From Pyrenula massariospora (lineage: Eukaryota > Ascomycota > Eurotiomycetes > Pyrenulales > Pyrenulaceae), in contig JAGFMI010000002.1 of assembly GCA_021030905.1 (NCBI GenBank), positions 1,612,001 to 1,676,000 of the forward strand: a DNA stretch of 64,000 bases. The letters are read 5' to 3'. The position numbers and the translations under genes were made by a program. This document shows positions 59,921 through 64,000 of this stretch, in pieces. The notes under the pieces were generated by a model, which was not told the DNA's origin, searched no databases, and saw only the letters and a program-made list of their open reading frames with translations. The stretch's first letter is position 1. The number at the start of each line of letters is the position of its first letter.

Positions 59921-62900
59921 TGTGCAATAGTTTGTGCATGCATCCGCTCCGGGGAGGGACTGGTCTATTTCTGGTCCCTCGAAAGGAACATGACGCACGA
60001 TGCTTCTAGAAGACGCACTGCGTCAGTGGTTGCATCTGCTGGGACCAAGCCAAGAGTTTCCAAAGGGTCTCAGAGTCGACGAAAATTGCTGCGTGCGCGT
60101 GGTACAAGTAGTTGAAGGAAAGGCGGGCCGGAGGAAGCAGCAATTCGAGCAAAGGATATAGTCATCCTACCCTGGGCAATAGCAATGTCTCGTGAGAGTA
60201 GATATAGGCCCAAGCCCAATGAAATGGGTCGCAGCAAACGAGGGGGAACGACGCGAGATGTGCAGTGGAGCCAGGGTCTTGGAGAGCTGGCGAGTGTGGC
60301 TCCATTTATCATGAGGCGCCGCGGCGGAGATGGAGGGGGCTCTAGGGCCATTCGGCGCCCGGGACCTGCTTGCCTCGCCTGAGTGTCGCGCTCAGGAACC
60401 CTGGAATTTCACGCATCATGACGGCCGCACCCCAGCCATCTGGGGTTGCCCGTCTGGGGCCGTCTGGGGCCGGAGGGGCAGGCTTCGGGGGCTTGGACGC
60501 CATGACGACCCCTGTGATCAGCGACAGAGAAAAGAGGTTGCTCTCGCAATTGGGGATGAAAGGGCTTGTATCGAAGATGTGGGCTTCGCTCAAGTAAAAT
60601 TTGACCGACAATTCAATCACAAATGTCAAACAGACCTTTTGCCCTATTGAGGAGCCATGGAAAGTTAGTGCCCCGCATCATCAAACCAACAGCAGAGATC
60701 TCTGCCGCCTTGGAAGATGTCCGTCATCTCTCCGCTACCGTTAGGATTTGTGCCTAGGTGTGCCAACGCCTGAGCACCTTGCAGATAACGCGTTCCTCGG
60801 GCTCTCCGCCGAGGCACCGCTGTCCTGTGCCAACCCAAGGCTCACGCTAGGTCGACCGGAAGGACGAATGTGGGATCATGTCGCCGTCCTTGCATCGAAA
60901 TGTCATTCCAAATACTACAGCAATACTAATACAACTGTCCTTTGCTAACGTGTCAAATAACGAGCGGCCGATGACAGCATCAAACATTCAAATCTCTACC
61001 GCCAGCCGACCGCATGTTCTCCATGCTCCAATCTCCGACCCCTGGCTCGGTAAAAGGCCCTAGATGCCGAGATTCTACAGCGTTAAGGGCTGTGCATAGG
61101 CAAGATGACGAGCAATCGTCGTCTCTGGCCTTACAATTCACGAAGACACCAAGCACCTTGCCCTTCGACCGTTTCATTATTGATATTGTTCGGTAATCAC
61201 AGTGCAACAAAGGCCGACTTCCGTGGATTTGTTAGCCGGATTTCACGATTGGCAAGGATGTCCATATGCGCGAGGGCAGTCACGGATAATGCGAGATCCT
61301 CTACCTCGTCAACACTCTTGTCTCTGGTATCTCTTTAAAGTTAGCGGAGCCGCACGCGAGCCGACGAAGCCAGGCACAGTTGCCACTCGTTGAAATCTTT
61401 TGGGATGTAAGCCGACAGATGACCCACCGCGATCAATTGTACGGCCTGGTTAAATGAAGTGCATGTAGTTGTGTGCAGGGCCGAGACTGCGTCCGAATGA
61501 GAATGGACATGACTGCCATCTTAGGTCCCTGATAACCACAGGTTCGGCCCTTATCCGGCAGAGTGATGGCAAGTGATAGGCTCGTGTTTTATGGTTGTGT
61601 ACGTAGCACCGAAGATCTTGAGAACAGGTCGATAAATAAGATTGGGCGTGCATTGGGCTTCCAGCTCTGGAAAGGAGCCTTGTCGAGAGTGTGTATGAGT
61701 GCTCCGGGATGAGCTGCGGTAGTTGTCGTTTATAGCCGGTTCCTAGCCACCTCTTTGAGAAGACATCGAATCATTCTCCAAGGCGCAACCATGAAAGATT
61801 GTGTCCCACCAAAAGCGACCAAACCCTATTAGACCCTGACTAACGACTGACCTCTGCAAGGAAATAGATGGTTCGTCGCATTCGAGGCAAAGATTTTCAT
61901 GTCGTCTAAGATCCAAAGTCATGTGTCACGAACGTAGTATTGCTCGCATATTTCCGGCGGAGAAGCTTGCACAAGCTCGTGACGATCATGGAAGTGAGCC
62001 TATGGTAACTGAGCATCAGCCCTGACAGCAGACAGATCGTCGCGCTTACCAGCGGAGCGCCCCCAAGTCTGAAGTATGCCACAGCTGGGTCCGACTCATT
62101 GAGCTATGGACAAGCTTACTGCAGTGACGGCGTCCGATATAGAGTTGTTTACCTGACGACAACACAGGGGATAAGCCATACAAAAGATCGCTGAGATGCG
62201 CAAGCGGTGGGCAAGTCACCTTGACTATCCACAGAGATCGCCATGGTAGGATCCATCGTGTCCGCTGATAGACAGGATCGACACGATTCCAAGATCGAGA
62301 GAACTGTCAGTTTGGCCACAATGTCCACGGAAAAGGGTGTCTTGGTTTTGTAGAGGCTGACCGAAAGGATGCAATGAATTTGGTTGACGGGCACCTTATC
62401 TGAATTTCGAATTTCTTCGTCTTCGCTAGAATGGTCATTCTTAGAAAGGTCTGTGCCGTCAGGCTTTCCGAATCTTTTTCTCAGAGCCTACTGACTCAGC
62501 AATCTTAAAGATATCTTGACCGAATGAATTGCCTTCTTAAGGCAAGCTCATGGATCTTGTATGTTTTCCTTTTCCATGAAGTGCTCCTTCGGGGATGACG
62601 ATCGTTTTTCATATTTCAAAGTCATCACGGACACCACTGGAAAAGCACTCGCTTCTGACAAAAGACCAAGTCTACACATTTCAATCCAATCATGTTACTC
62701 TTTTCGGCTTCTTCAAGAAATATAAGAGAGCATAATTAGAAATATAAATCACCAACAAAAAGTCAAAGATATGGATACGATCATGTAAGAGATTGTGAAA
62801 GCAAGCAAGAATTTCAACTGCAAGCCAGACGAAAACCAGCAACTCTTTTGATGAAGATAATTGAGCGCAAGCCAGGTGCTGTGACCGTGACTGTGACCGT

Positions 62901-64000
62901 GACCGCTATGCTTACATAACCTTGAAGTTGCGGGAGTGCAGGCGACGGGAAGTATGCGATTTTCGCTTCATAATTGTGGCCATTCTACTGACAACGAATA
63001 GTAGGCAGTGAACGTGGATGCTGCCTGGACAGCCAGCAGATCGTTGCGTACACCGCTGAGAGACACTTCATGTGCTCGTCGATTTGAGAGACTCAAACTT
63101 TGTCTTTGAGAAGAGCTGCCGAGATCGAGCTCTTTGAGCTTTCCTGGCACCTGATCCAGCTGACTAAGTTCGCAGAGCATAATGATCCACGAGGCCGTTG
63201 ATTGCTAAAGGCAGACGGTCGAAGCACGAATGCAGCGAGATCACAAAAGGTACCTCTGTCGATGTCACCGGTGACGTGCTGAGAACGGAAGCCGAAGAGG
63301 ATGATCAACGACGACGCGAGCCTTTCAGAAGCAAGAACGCTGAAGGCTTGGCAGAGGGCGGGCACGTGACAGTCGGTCATTCTCAAAAATTCCGAGGAGC
63401 GGAGCTTTCACCCAATCACAGCCACCGTTTCCCCGCGTTTATGTCAGGCGCTCCACCCATTTTTCCGAAGCACCAGCGGCCGTCTGGTCACGCGGCGGAG
63501 CTCTGCGGAGTGAAGCCTCCCGTGTCCGTTTGGGTTTAGCTCGATCTACCTCTGATCATGATAGCTCGATTCTGCAGGCCACTTGGTCTCGAAGCTTTCA
63601 ATTGAGTCTCCTCCTTCCCGTCGCGGGCGGCCGATGCTCATAGCAGGCACTGAGAGACGAATGGCACTCACGTGTTTGATGCTCGTGGAGCCTGGCAGGT
63701 AAGACACGGTCTGAGCTTCTTGCATCTGGCTCCCTACAACAGGCACGGCATAGTTTCTCCTGCCCGGCACATCTGCGGACCATCTAAACGTCCTACAATC
63801 GATGCTCATTGCGGATGGTCCGATCTTCCTCTGACCCGTGATTGGCGGCTCAAAGAGAACACTGTGTAGGTACCCGGATTGAGCGGCCAGCATCAGTCCC
63901 TGCAGCTCGAAAATTGGAGCTTCTGAAATAAACAAGCAAATCGGGGATCACGCGTCTCTCGCACCGTGGGCAATTGTTGACATAGAGCAGATATTTCTCT
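59921..64000. other. Gene-poor right end of the window
   Basis: About 4 kb upstream of the Zn2Cys6 gene. I find short open frames on both strands, such as 60421-60597 on the plus strand (MTAAPQPSGVARLGPSG) and 63546-63935 on the minus strand. None has a recognisable family, a clear splice partner or a strong start. Small tandem patterns include a doubled TCTGGGGCCG near 60450 and a tandem array of GTGACC/GTGACT units at about 62880-62906. The first 300-1000 bases are probably the promoter of the transcription factor gene. The rest may be regulatory or decayed sequence. Confidence 0.4.

Noticed and set aside
62880-62906. Short tandem array of GTGACC/GTGACT units
   Set aside because: Too short and too imperfect to be called a minisatellite, and no gene or replication feature is attached.
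63546-63935. 129-codon minus-strand frame near the right edge
   Set aside because: It is open and reasonably long but resembles nothing I know, has no splice partner, and its composition does not distinguish it from chance.

Overview
The window comes from a filamentous ascomycete (Pezizomycotina). The signs are many short introns of 46-199 bp with GT..AG ends and CTAAC/CTGAC-type branch sites, HET-domain genes, a CFEM/PTH11-type receptor, a Zn2Cys6 regulator, DUF3292, and fungal Ndc80 and Pex14. Leotiomycetes is my best guess for the class, from overall resemblance only. All gene models below were spliced by eye. Each kept its reading frame across every junction, which is the main support for the exon ends.

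Region 1 (about 1-18 kb) is accessory. It holds a protein kinase-HET fusion gene (minus), a 271-bp MITE with TA target duplications and 38-bp inverted repeats, two different cytochrome P450 genes (both minus), and two seven-helix rhodopsin-type membrane proteins (both plus), one with a CFEM domain. No PKS, NRPS or terpene synthase is visible, so this is not shown to be a biosynthetic cluster.

Region 2 (about 18-37 kb) holds mostly uncharacterised genes: a long protein with a weak BTB-like part, a BTB/POZ protein, a Myb/SANT-like DNA-binding protein, a single-pass membrane protein, an O-methyltransferase, a secreted protein resembling Hsp70/actin-fold ATPases, and a DUF3292 membrane protein. 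Region 3 (about 37-45 kb) holds an intact single-exon HET gene, a small secreted eight-cysteine protein that only appears after splicing, a zinc alcohol dehydrogenase and a charged orphan protein.

Region 4 (about 45-60 kb) is the conserved core: NDC80 and PEX14 share a divergent promoter, followed by two disordered, low-complexity proteins and a Zn2Cys6 transcription factor. The last 4 kb (60-64 kb) shows no gene I can support. No rRNA, tRNA, CRISPR, retroelement or virus-like element was recognised.
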